The notes beneath the pieces were generated by a model. The model did not search any database. It was not told the DNA's origin and saw only the letters and a list, made by a program, of their open reading frames with translations. A DNA stretch of 64,000 nt from Pseudanabaena sp. SR411 (lineage in GTDB: Bacteria > Cyanobacteriota > Cyanobacteriia > Pseudanabaenales > Pseudanabaenaceae). The stretch is taken from contig NZ_NDHW01000027.1 in assembly GCF_002251945.1 (NCBI RefSeq), positions 1 to 64,000 on the forward strand, written 5' to 3'. A program made the position numbers and the translations under genes. Positions 1-8,227 of this stretch are shown one piece after another; position 1 is the stretch's first letter; each line of letters opens with the position of its first letter.

Positions 1-25
1 GACACACAATACCAACACTAAAAAG

Positions 26-523
26 ATGAATATAAGCAAAGAATTGCTAGATGAATTGTTGCAAGAATGTAAAACTCCACCCGACCTATTCGGAGAAGGA
101 GGAATTCTGAAGCAACTGACCACCGTCTAGGTGGAAAGAGCATTGGAAGCAGAACTATCAACTCATCTAGGCGACGAAAAGCACGAACTCAAACCAGCAG
201 GACAAACCAACAGTCGCAATGGCTATAGCCAGAAAAAGCTCCAAGGCGAATTTGGCATAGCAGAAATCGCAGTCCCCCGCGATCGCCAAGGGGAGTTTGA
301 ACCGCAGATGGTGAAGAAAGGACAAAGCCGATTGTCAGGACTAGATGAAAAGATCATTGCCCTCTACGCACGAGGCAAGAGTGTCAGGGATATTCAAGCC
401 CAGTTGCAAGAAATGTATGGTGTCGAAGTAGCACCAACACTTATTTCCAATGTCACTGATGCAGTGATCGATGAGGTAAAACAATGCGCCCTATCGCCCT
501 CTTGATGCAGTCTATCCGATTTG
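26..523 (+). pseudogene. Broken IS256-family (Mutator-type) transposase, N-terminal part
   Basis: An open frame beginning at ATG 26 (MNISKELLDELLQE) encodes the N-terminal third of an IS256/Mutator-type DDE transposase, with the family-typical stretches [37 protein letters not shown] and [20 protein letters not shown] stop at 128-130 interrupts the frame directly before VERALEAEL. Near 485-500 the frame shifts: RPLDAVYP, the expected continuation, is found in another frame around 492-517. Homology stops near 523, so the catalytic DDE core is absent. The element cannot encode a working transposase. Family assignment is secure; the exact right boundary is not. Confidence 0.85.
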
Positions 524-535
524 AGTCCTACCCTT

Positions 536-1141
536 GCCTCAATCCAATAGGACTGTTGCGTTCAATAATATTATTTGTCCATCCTTTTGACTCTGAGGGG
601 GGGAGGTTCTCGCCTACACGAGTGTAAACCTCATCTCCCTCGATGGTTACATCTGCCTTACTTTTTACGGGATCATTGTATCTCAGCGTAACCGTCAATA
701 TTCCCATTGTCACAAGCCTTATTCTACCGTTGCATATTGTCATTAAGTGAAACTTATTGCAAACAAGTCTATCTCGAAAACCATTGCATAGAAAGTGTTT
801 CAGAGATGGGGGTAAAAGCAAGTTACATCTGCCCCTTCGGGGACGGCTGGACTCCATTGCTGAGTTTGGGTTGCCAATTTTTGCTCCCATCTCATGATGC
901 GTGTGTGGGATTTGTTCAGAACTCTCCCACTGACCCTGATTCCCATCCCCTCTGTTCTTATCTTCAGTGCAAAGGAAACTATACTTGTTGGTGTTTTCAG
1001 CCTTGACATTGGTGTTCCTGTTCGTTCGTTGAATCGTTTGCCGCATCCTTTGCATAAATAATTCTGGATGGCGTTTCCGTCTTGGTGGTAATCCTTGACA
1101 TTCTTGACTGTCTTTCCGCTTTGGCAGTGGGGACATTCCAT
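536..1141 (-). pseudogene. Interrupted IS1-family transposase remnant
   Basis: The minus strand from 1141 encodes an IS1-type transposase N-terminus: a four-cysteine zinc ribbon (MECPHCQSGK, then YLCKGCGKRF) followed by the helix-turn-helix region ending WSPAVPEGADV near 825. The frame then runs out into foreign sequence and stops. The homologous continuation, ADVTIEGDEVYTRVGENLPP, reappears at about 656-600, so the gene was split by a 165-bp insertion flanked by 11-bp direct repeats. The distal fragment decays near 536 next to the IS256 remnant, so most of the catalytic part is missing. It is a non-functional relic. Family assignment rests on the recognisable zinc ribbon and GDEVYTRVGE motif. 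Confidence 0.8.
646..832. mobile_element. Small MITE-like insertion with 11-bp direct repeats
   Basis: The 11-mer GTTACATCTGC occurs at 646-656 and 822-832 and brackets a 165-bp segment that interrupts the IS1 transposase frame exactly at codons for ADVT. The insert's outer ends are an imperfect inverted repeat (TTACTTTTTACGGGATC on the left; the reverse complement of the right end reads TTGCTTTTACCCCCATC). No coding capacity is visible. This fits a non-autonomous miniature element with its target duplication; the parent transposase family is not identified. Confidence 0.65.
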
Positions 1142-1203
1142 ACCTTTCTCCTTGACTCTGCCTCTTTCTTTTACATCTCACGTCTTAACTGACCAAGGTC
1201 TAT

Positions 1204-1677
1204 TTATGAATCCGATTCATCATTTCCTATTTCTGCTATATCTACAGCATTCCTTGGCAAAATATCTCCTCCCATAACTTTAAGAAGTCCAGATAGATAT
1301 TGGTTCATGGAGAAAACGTTGGTATAAACTGCCACTTTAGCTAACTCATCCGACCAATCTAATTGCCCTAGACCTACGCTAGTTTTAAAGCGAATTTCTC
1401 CATCTGACATATCCATCTCAAAGTTTCCAATCAGCATGCCATAGTTGGCTAGCATGATAAATTCAGAAACAGCTAGGCGATTTTCAGGAGTAGTTTTTAC
1501 TGGACAAACAGAATAAAACACAAAAAGACGATTTTCTTCTTGGACTTGGGCAATACATGCCCAATCAGCCGTTGCCCCTTTAAAAGGTAGCCGAATCGCA
1601 TGAATATTTTTGAAGGGTTTATGATACCAACCATCCTCTTCAAAAAAGCGAATCATACTGTCGTAAAGTGAAATCAT
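1204..1677 (-). CDS. YbjN domain-containing protein
   Basis: A 157-residue soluble acidic protein that I recognise as a member of the YbjN family, which adopts a type III secretion chaperone-like fold. The opening MISLYDSMIRFFEEDGWYHK, the central VQEENRLFVFYSVCPVK strand and LANYGMLIGNFEMDMSDGEI are typical. The start ATG at 1677 follows a purine-rich AGAGAAG. Members are usually single-domain proteins of unclear function; in enterobacteria YbjN affects motility and stress. It lies between the IS graveyard and the toxin gene on the same strand, 94 bp after the toxin stop, so it could be cotranscribed with it. A chaperone role for the toxin is only a guess from the fold and position. Confidence 0.75.
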   Translation of the reverse strand: MISLYDSMIRFFEEDGWYHKPFKNIHAIRLPFKGATADWACIAQVQEENRLFVFYSVCPVKTTPENRLAVSEFIMLANYGMLIGNFEMDMSDGEIRFKTSVGLGQLDWSDELAKVAVYTNVFSMNQYLSGLLKVMGGDILPRNAVDIAEIGNDESDS

Positions 1678-1771
1678 TTTTCTTCTCTTTAAAAAAATTC
1701 TTAGCGATTCTCAGATATTTTGCAACTACAAGAAAACAGAAAATAGCCATTGGTTATAGATCGGACATCGC

Positions 1772-4700
1772 TTAGACCTCTTCATAGACTACTTTGACAC
1801 GCCCTTCTTTGTCATCTATAGGAGCTTCTGCATACTTGTTTTCTAAATCAGTCAGAGTAGAACCTACTTTAGTTGCAAATTTATCTTCCACGCTTATGAC
1901 TTTCAAAGTTACGTTTGGTGGGAATAGTACCTCACGCTCGGATAAAGTGTTCGATATGGCAGAAATGTCCACTCCCGACTTAACGTTTCTTATCTCCATA
2001 GCCAGCCATTTACCTGCTTTTGTACTATAGGCTTGATAAGGTCGTTTAGAAGTACTGATAAACTGTGAGTAATGTTCATTTTGTTTAAATTTACCTTCTA
2101 AAATCTTTTGCCTTTCCGTTTTAGGCTTTTTAATAAGATCGTTCACATATCTCGAATTGAGTCCTCCATGTTCGCCGCGATAAACAGAACCACCTTCATA
2201 AGGCTGCATCTTCCGTAAGCCCGAAACAGCTAAACTGACTAATGCTTTTGCTTCTTCTGGAACTTGTTTCATAAACTCTTTATTCTTAGAATTATTAAGG
2301 ATTTTATTCATCATTGTATAGAAGCCATCTTGGGCATAAGCATTAATGGCTTCTAACTCTTGAGGCATTGGCTTCCCTTCAACTTGCCGCAGTAAATTAT
2401 CCATTGGAGTGCCTGGCTTGAGAGCTTCGAGCATAGAAGTGTCTATATTGTCTATGAAATCATCTTGGTCTTTTGTATAGGTTGGACTATTGCGAATATT
2501 TTCTTGTTCGGTATCTTTAAGTTTTTTCGCCATTTTCTCTTGCAATGGCGAAAGTGTTTTCTTTTCACGCAAATCGGGGATATTGCTTACATCCCCACCT
2601 AGCGTTTCGATGATCTCTCTATTGTCAATCGTGTAACTCTTAAGGTCGCTTTTTAGGTCTGCCTTCAACGGGCTAGAAAGTGTTCCGTATATACCCGTAT
2701 CAGGAATATCCACTTTGCTTAAATCTCGATCTAAATCAGATTTCTTCGCTCTAAAGTCTTTGCTTTGCCAATCATCAGTTGTGCCGGTCAAAAGAGTTTT
2801 TATCTTGTTTAATTCTTTCTTCTTTTCTTCCAATTCTCGTTGGGCTTTTTGAGCGCTGACTTTATCTAGCTTTTTACCTAAGCTAGCGTCTTTGGTCGCC
2901 TTTTGAATGTAAGAATCAATAAAGTTCTCCATCTTCTTCTGGATAACAGACTTTTTGTCATCAGGAGCATTTGCTAATTGATCTAAAATATAGAACTTGG
3001 CTGATGCCAAATCTAACTTTAGATATTCAGATTCTACCTTGAGCAATCGATCTGCTTCGTTCTTTAGTTCGATAAGTTTTTTGCGCCTTGGACTATTCTC
3101 CCATTGCGTTTTTGTTTTTTGAAATGCAAGCGAGCCTGGTTTTTTATCGTTTATCCAGACATCCACTAGACGCTTGATTTCTTCAAGAGTTTCTATCTTT
3201 GGATTCTGATGGTACTCATCAACTTTTGCAAGAATAGCTGGATACTTATGGCTACGCTTTCCTGCGTCCCCACCTACCTTAGTGATATCTTCTTTAGTGA
3301 TCGTTAACTCTTGCATCGAATCTTTGACTTGTTTATCTCCAGGGAAATCTCCCAGAGTAGCTGTATTAGTAATATCGTCTTCTGACAAAGGGTCTAGAGT
3401 TGTATAGCCAATCGGCAGGTCATCAGGATAGTCTGTCAAACCTCCTTGGGTCTTAGCGACATGCATGATCTCATGGTAGCTGTGATCGTTATTTACGATC
3501 ATCTGTCCTAAAGCAGCTAATCTTAATAGTTTTCGCTCCGACTCATCCATATTAAGATGCTTAGCGATATGGAAATACATATCTGTAGATCCAGATAAGC
3601 CAGATACTACTCGTCGAAGTTGATCCTGTTCTTTTGCTTTTTGTTTCGGGTTGACTTTATAATACTCACTTCCAGGTATAAACCTCCTATCTTTTTTTCC
3701 ATTAACTTCTTGTTCTTTAGCAGCCTTCTGTTCTCTTTCTGACAAAGGAACCCCTAATTCTTTAAGGTATTCTCCTGTAATTGATTTTTGCTTCGGATCT
3801 TTATTTCCTTCTCTAGCCTGATTATTTACAGAATCTCTTCGTTTTAAGATCGCTTGGGAAGGATGTTCTCTCCCTAACTCTTCTATTGATTTACCCATTT
3901 CTTCAGACTGAATTTCTTCCCCTAAAGGTATTTTGGGATCTTTTCTTATAGCGTTTAATGCCTCGGCAATAGCAAAACGTGCTTGGTATACCATCCCCAT
4001 TTTTTCGCGCAAGTTACCGCTTATGATTGCCTGATTAACATCTTCTAATAAAACCCCACCCAATTCTTCACCTTTAGAGAGAGCAAACGCCTTGTCAACT
4101 TTTTCTTCATCAAACCCAGCGGCTATCATTGCTACTTGCATCTTGCCTAGCATAATATTGGCTCCATCCATTGCATGTTTGTTTTTATATAATCCTGCTC
4201 CTAACTTTATTTCGAAATTCTTTTGATAGTCAGCATAGCTAGCATAATCTGCTTTTACAGCAGCCTTTGCTATGTCTGAATTTTTCTGAAACTGGGCTTT
4301 AAATTCGCCTTTGCGCTGAATCATTTTAGGTTGAAGCCTAGAGGGCACTTCTTTGATTTTTTGGATCTGGCTATTACTTTCTAATCTAGATGTTTTGTTA
4401 CTGGTTGGATGCTGCAACTTCTCATGGATGTGGGGCGATCGCTGCACATCCCCCCCATTCTGCTGAACCACATGGGTTAGCTCATGAGTAATCAACTCCT
4501 GTCCCTCTTTACTACTAGGGTTATAAGTTCCTTTCCGAAAGAACACATCTTGCCCTGTCGTAAAGGCTTTCGATTGAATTGATTGATTTAATTGGTCAGA
4601 TTGCGAATCTGTATGTATCTTTACATCGCTGAAGTCTGCTCCCATCGCCTGACCAATCTTGTCTTGCAGATTGTGATCTAGAGACTGACCACTACCTCGC

Positions 4701-5254
4701 GCACTCTGAATCGATGACTCTAAATCAGTTGAGGCTTCTCCCCCACCCAGATTTTCACGTCTCTGCACAAAAGACTTCATTTGCAATTCATCCTCTTCTT
4801 CCATTGAATCCTGTCGTTGGATTGAAGAGATTGGTTTCATTTGCAATTCATCCTCTTCTTCCATTGAATCCTGTCGTTGGACAGATTGATCCTGAGTTGG
4901 CGAATTTATCTGCTGAACGACTTTAGATGCAGTGGCATCTGCTTCCTGCTCATACTTATCATTTAGCTCACCAATACTCAGCTTGGCTTGGATCGTCGCC
5001 ATCCTCTTAGCTTGAAGTGGCTTCAAGCGATTTATTGGTTTTGCTTGGACTGGCGTACCAGACGGCTCAATGCTGCCCTGATTTATTATTTTTTCAAGAA
5101 GATTATCACCGTTTCTAGATGACCGAGAGATAGCATCTTCATCAAAATCCATTTGAAGTGGTGCGAAATCTCTAGTTTGTAAAAATGAAGTTGTGGGTTG
5201 GACTGAAGTCGTCGATTGGGAAGGCTTTTTTGCGAAATCGGATATACGCGACAT
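1772..5254 (-). CDS. DUF4157 (eCIS) protein with C-terminal ADP-ribosyltransferase toxin domain
   Basis: A 1160-residue modular protein. Residues about 95-115 (KYEQEADATASKVV) and about 175-270 form the DUF4157/eCIS core domain with the zincin-like motif HELTH at 257-261. DUF4157 marks cargo of extracellular contractile injection systems. Residues 300-1000 are charged, helical and uncharacterised. From about residue 960 the protein matches ADP-ribosyltransferase toxins: INAYAQDGFYTMMN, catalytic Arg in VYRGEHGG (R1026), FISTS (STS at 1067-1069) and the ExE pair E1106/E1108 in SEREVLFPP. An ExE pair is usually associated with arginine-directed transfer. There is no signal peptide, which suits delivery by an injection apparatus. 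The conventional CIS genes lie downstream on the other strand. Delivery by them and host target are inferred. Confidence 0.88.
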   Translation of the reverse strand: MSRISDFAKKPSQSTTSVQPTTSFLQTRDFAPLQMDFDEDAISRSSRNGDNLLEKIINQGSIEPSGTPVQAKPINRLKPLQAKRMATIQAKLSIGELNDKYEQEADATASKVVQQINSPTQDQSVQRQDSMEEEDELQMKPISSIQRQDSMEEEDELQMKSFVQRRENLGGGEASTDLESSIQSARGSGQSLDHNLQDKIGQAMGADFSDVKIHTDSQSDQLNQSIQSKAFTTGQDVFFRKGTYNPSSKEGQELITHELTHVVQQNGGDVQRSPHIHEKLQHPTSNKTSRLESNSQIQKIKEVPSRLQPKMIQRKGEFKAQFQKNSDIAKAAVKADYASYADYQKNFEIKLGAGLYKNKHAMDGANIMLGKMQVAMIAAGFDEEKVDKAFALSKGEELGGVLLEDVNQAIISGNLREKMGMVYQARFAIAEALNAIRKDPKIPLGEEIQSEEMGKSIEELGREHPSQAILKRRDSVNNQAREGNKDPKQKSITGEYLKELGVPLSEREQKAAKEQEVNGKKDRRFIPGSEYYKVNPKQKAKEQDQLRRVVSGLSGSTDMYFHIAKHLNMDESERKLLRLAALGQMIVNNDHSYHEIMHVAKTQGGLTDYPDDLPIGYTTLDPLSEDDITNTATLGDFPGDKQVKDSMQELTITKEDITKVGGDAGKRSHKYPAILAKVDEYHQNPKIETLEEIKRLVDVWINDKKPGSLAFQKTKTQWENSPRRKKLIELKNEADRLLKVESEYLKLDLASAKFYILDQLANAPDDKKSVIQKKMENFIDSYIQKATKDASLGKKLDKVSAQKAQRELEEKKKELNKIKTLLTGTTDDWQSKDFRAKKSDLDRDLSKVDIPDTGIYGTLSSPLKADLKSDLKSYTIDNREIIETLGGDVSNIPDLREKKTLSPLQEKMAKKLKDTEQENIRNSPTYTKDQDDFIDNIDTSMLEALKPGTPMDNLLRQVEGKPMPQELEAINAYAQDGFYTMMNKILNNSKNKEFMKQVPEEAKALVSLAVSGLRKMQPYEGGSVYRGEHGGLNSRYVNDLIKKPKTERQKILEGKFKQNEHYSQFISTSKRPYQAYSTKAGKWLAMEIRNVKSGVDISAISNTLSEREVLFPPNVTLKVISVEDKFATKVGSTLTDLENKYAEAPIDDKEGRVKVVYEEV
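4776..4881 (-). repeat. 46-bp perfect tandem duplication in the toxin gene
   Basis: A 46-bp segment at 4776-4821 recurs unchanged at 4836-4881 (60-bp period). It encodes two copies of QRQDSMEEEDELQMK at residues about 125-160 of the DUF4157 toxin. Acidic EEEDELQMK-type segments between QR motifs are common in DUF4157 proteins. The lack of any base change suggests a recent duplication or ongoing homogenisation. Confidence 0.9.
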
Positions 5255-5330
5255 GTCACTAACCCCTCAATTTACTTACTCAGAAACTGCTTATATTTGA
5301 TAATGCATATTTTCGCATAATCAAAAAAAA

Positions 5331-5996
5331 TTAACGACAGTTTTGATTGTTTACTGCCCCATCTTGTAGGGTTGTGTTACATAACTTCGCATTTGTTAAA
5401 TTTGTGTTGATTAATGACGCATTTTCAAGATATGCATCAACTAAGTTGCCTTCGCTGAGATTGGCTCCCTCTAGATTGGCAAAACCTAGCTTGGCGTTTG
5501 TCAAATTTGCTTTGAGTAAATTTGCACCTTCAAGATCGACAAATTGACGGACTGAAGTAAAGGGATCAACATAGCCATCAGCATAGGTATCGGTGAGGTT
5601 CGACTCTTGAAGGTTACTTTGCCTAAAGGAAGCTTCGAGTAAATGGGTATTACTAAGGTTTGCGCCCTGCAAATTTGCTTGACTGAAGTTGGCAAGGCGG
5701 AGATCGGCATAACTAAGATCAGAGTAGGTAAGATTTGCTTCTTGTAAATTTGCCCCTCTGAGATCAACACTGCGAAGATTTGCCCCTTGGAGGTTGGCTT
5801 TATTTAGATCTGCGCCAATGAGTTTCAGCCCATTCAAATCTGTATTTTGTAAATTACAGCCCTGACAGCGATTGGTTTCGATCAGACGTTGACGATTGAG
5901 CGCTTGGATGCGATCGCTACTAGGATCAGCCAAAGCAGACGAGGGCAACGCGATCGCCATAGCTACAAAAAATCCCGAAAATAACACCTTAGCCAT
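5331..5996 (-). CDS. Secreted pentapeptide-repeat protein
   Basis: A pentapeptide-repeat protein of about 221 residues. The frame extends upstream to 6080, but I place the start at the ATG of MAKVLFSGFF (5996): an AGGA lies ten bases before it, and the product then opens with a signal peptide ending in SALA. After a short linker with CQGC, about 25 A(D/N)LXX repeats run almost to the end (GADLNKANLQGANL, LRGANLQEANL and so on), predicting a right-handed quadrilateral beta helix. A segment around YADGYVDPFTSVRQFVD interrupts the repeats. Export implies a periplasmic or lumenal location. It is transcribed away from the TPR gene starting at 6092, so the two probably share a short divergent promoter region. 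No specific function can be assigned. Confidence 0.85.
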   Translation of the reverse strand: MAKVLFSGFFVAMAIALPSSALADPSSDRIQALNRQRLIETNRCQGCNLQNTDLNGLKLIGADLNKANLQGANLRSVDLRGANLQEANLTYSDLSYADLRLANFSQANLQGANLSNTHLLEASFRQSNLQESNLTDTYADGYVDPFTSVRQFVDLEGANLLKANLTNAKLGFANLEGANLSEGNLVDAYLENASLINTNLTNAKLCNTTLQDGAVNNQNCR

Positions 5997-6091
5997 AATG
6001 CTCATTTCCTGAACCTGATTGAGTAATAGCATCCATCGAAAATATAATGATAAATTAATGTGGATATGAAAAGCTGTCATTACATTCTGCT

Positions 6092-7840
6092 ATGTATTCT
6101 GTGATGGCTGGTTCTAAATCTGTGATTGAAAACTTGGGAGTGCCAGTGATTTTGCGTTCTTTCTTTCAGTCAGTCAAGCAAGGTAAACGCTTTTGGTTGC
6201 TCATGATTGTGCTGCTAAACTTGCCGATCGCCTCTGTATTTATTGCACCAAAGGCGATCGCCCAAGAAAAGTTACAGGACTTTGACTATTGGGCTTCACT
6301 TTGCAGTTCATTGGTCAAGTCGCGTAAATATAAGGAGGCAGTTGAGGCTTGCAATCAGGCGATTACGTTGAATACTAATGAGCCGATCGCGTGGCTAGAA
6401 CGTGGTGATGCGATGGTTGGTTTAGCAATGTATACCGAAGCAGTCGTGTCCTATGATCGCTTTATTAAGTTGCAACCAGACAATTCAGGAGCCTTAGCCA
6501 AACGCTGTGGCGCTTTGAATGAGTTAGAACGCTATGAAGACGCGATCGCCTCCTGTGAACTGGCTTTACGTCTTGATCAAAACTGGGCTGATGCCTCACC
6601 CGCAATGGTGTGGTATATCCAAGGGGCATTGTTAAAACGGGCGGGAAAACTTGCCGAGGCTCTAGAATCCCTTGAACTAGCAATTCGATCAAATCCTAAT
6701 TATTCCCTTGCCCTAACGGAGCGTTGCGATATTTTTGTCTCTTTGGATCGGGCTGCCGATGCGCTCCAAGACTGCGATCGCGCGATCAAGGTAAATGCTA
6801 ATTGGGGTCATGCTACACCTGCGATCGCTTGGAAAACTAAGGGGAAAGTCCAGAATCAGTTAAAACGCTTTGATGAAGCCCTTTTTTCCTACGATAAGGC
6901 TGTGGCGATCGAGCCAACCAATGCTCAGGCTTGGGCTGAGCAAGGGATGATTTTATGGAGATTGGGACGTTATGCTGAAGCTTTGGCTTCACAAGAGTGG
7001 GCACTTAAAGCAAAAGAGAAATATTCCCTCGCCTTGGCTAATTCCTGTGCAGCACTCAACCAACTTCGCCAATATAAAGAGGCTCTAGCAGCCTGTAACT
7101 CAGCGCTCCAAGAAGGTGATCAACAGTGGGACTATCTGGGTCCTGCTTGGGCATGGGATCAGCGAGCTAATGCTCTTAATGGGTTAGGCAAGTATGAAGA
7201 GGCTCTTGCATCAGCAAATCGGGCGATCGCACTTCAGCCCAGTCAAGCTAGCTTTTGGGGCAATCGAGCCGCTACTCTTTGGGCGTTAGGACGTTTTGAC
7301 TTAGCACTTTCCTCGACGAACCAAGCGATCGCCCTTAATCAAAATTCATCCACAGCATGGTTCAATCATGGACGCATTCTGGCTTCCCTAGGACGTACCG
7401 AAGAAGCTTTAAAAGCCTATGACAAAGCGATCGAAGGCGATGCCAATATTGGTAGTCAAATCTTTCTTGCTGATATTTGGACAAATAAATCAGCTTTACT
7501 ATGGCGGCTGAATCGTTTTCAGGAATCCTTTATGGCAAGTCAACAAGCATTGGGGATTAATCCTAAATCAGACACAGCGTGGTTTAATCGTGGTTTGGCT
7601 CTCATGTCGCTTGGACGCAATGCTGAAGCTGCTAATGCCTATAGTCGGGCGATCGCAATTGATGTCAAAAATTCAGACTATTGGACAGGTCGAGGATTAG
7701 CTTTACTGGCGCTAAACAGTAATGCTGATGCGCTAGTTGCCTTTGAACAAGCTTTGAAACTTAATCCTAGTCAAACTCAAGCCACAATCAACAAGGCGAT
7801 CGCGATCGAGCGTTTAAAACCTAAGCCAGTAAAGCCATAG
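6092..7840 (+). CDS. Membrane-anchored TPR-repeat protein
   Basis: A 582-residue protein with one N-terminal hydrophobic segment (FWLLMIVLLNLPIASVF, about residues 35-50) that is either a membrane anchor or a signal peptide, since it is followed by APKAIAQ. The rest is about a dozen tetratricopeptide repeats, each with an A(L/I)xxYxxALALxP-like core (YEDAIASCELALRLD, YEEALASANRAIALQP). Such proteins scaffold complexes or take part in secretion and envelope assembly. An alternative start is ATG 6107; neither has a clear ribosome site. It is divergent from the pentapeptide gene and is followed by a small hairpin at 7842-7870. No partner is evident from sequence. Confidence 0.85.
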   Translation: MYSVMAGSKSVIENLGVPVILRSFFQSVKQGKRFWLLMIVLLNLPIASVFIAPKAIAQEKLQDFDYWASLCSSLVKSRKYKEAVEACNQAITLNTNEPIAWLERGDAMVGLAMYTEAVVSYDRFIKLQPDNSGALAKRCGALNELERYEDAIASCELALRLDQNWADASPAMVWYIQGALLKRAGKLAEALESLELAIRSNPNYSLALTERCDIFVSLDRAADALQDCDRAIKVNANWGHATPAIAWKTKGKVQNQLKRFDEALFSYDKAVAIEPTNAQAWAEQGMILWRLGRYAEALASQEWALKAKEKYSLALANSCAALNQLRQYKEALAACNSALQEGDQQWDYLGPAWAWDQRANALNGLGKYEEALASANRAIALQPSQASFWGNRAATLWALGRFDLALSSTNQAIALNQNSSTAWFNHGRILASLGRTEEALKAYDKAIEGDANIGSQIFLADIWTNKSALLWRLNRFQESFMASQQALGINPKSDTAWFNRGLALMSLGRNAEAANAYSRAIAIDVKNSDYWTGRGLALLALNSNADALVAFEQALKLNPSQTQATINKAIAIERLKPKPVKP

Positions 7841-7841
7841 C

Positions 7842-7870
7842 GTATAGAGGAGGCGCGGCCCCCTCTATAC
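7842..7870 (+). terminator. Hairpin after the TPR gene
   Basis: GTATAGAGG at 7842-7850 pairs with CCTCTATAC at 7862-7870, beginning two bases after the TPR stop codon. There is no U tract, as is common in cyanobacterial terminators. It lies between convergent genes, so it could serve either strand. Confidence 0.45.
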
Positions 7871-7893
7871 CTGTGATCGCAACGCGCTATAAG

Positions 7894-8103
7894 TTAAATA
7901 CCGGGGATTTCTGAAAGGTGACACTTTAATTCTTCAACCTCAAAGTTGGTCATTTGTTGCCACTCTTCGATCGTGAAGTCATAACCTTCGGCTTTTGCCA
8001 TTTCCACAAAACTTTCAAGGTCGGGCGCTTGATTTAGCTTTGCTTTGAGGAATGAATCTGTTTTGGCGGCTCGATAGAGACGAGCCACTTGCTCTCTTGC
8101 CAT
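7894..8103 (-). CDS. Small Nif11-like leader-family protein
   Basis: A 69-residue protein when started at ATG 8103 (MAREQVARLYRAAKTD). The frame continues upstream to 8181 but that extension (MICGKVCIVYTF) does not resemble the family. The pattern of a short N-terminal helix, F/L-xAKLNQAPDLESFVEMAKAEGYDFT and IEEWQQM resembles Nif11-type domains, which occur both as stand-alone cyanobacterial proteins and as leader regions of ribosomally made peptides. It ends ELKCHLSEIPGI without a double-glycine cleavage site or a cysteine-rich core, and no lanthipeptide or radical-SAM enzyme is nearby. A peptide natural product is therefore unlikely. Its role is unknown. Confidence 0.7.
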   Translation of the reverse strand: MAREQVARLYRAAKTDSFLKAKLNQAPDLESFVEMAKAEGYDFTIEEWQQMTNFEVEELKCHLSEIPGI

Positions 8104-8227
8104 AACCTTGATTAGGAGTAAAGTGGTGGGATATGCTTTGGACAAGAATGTATAAACAATGCAAACTTTGCCACAAATCACACCCGTGTAATTGATAATA
8201 GTCTAGCAAGAATAAGGCAAGCAATCT

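Noticed and set aside
707..1006. 99-codon plus-strand frame in the IS region
   Set aside because: It is antisense to the IS1-type transposase remnant and spans the MITE-like insert; the product resembles nothing.
3440..3500. Second HExxH (HEIMH near residue 595) in the toxin as an extra protease site
   Set aside because: The surrounding sequence (DHSYHEIMHVAKTQ) does not resemble a zincin helix with a downstream third ligand; probably chance or part of an uncharacterised effector segment.
7894..8103. Ribosomal peptide natural-product precursor
   Set aside because: The Nif11-like protein lacks a Gly-Gly cleavage site and core peptide and no modifying enzyme is nearby.
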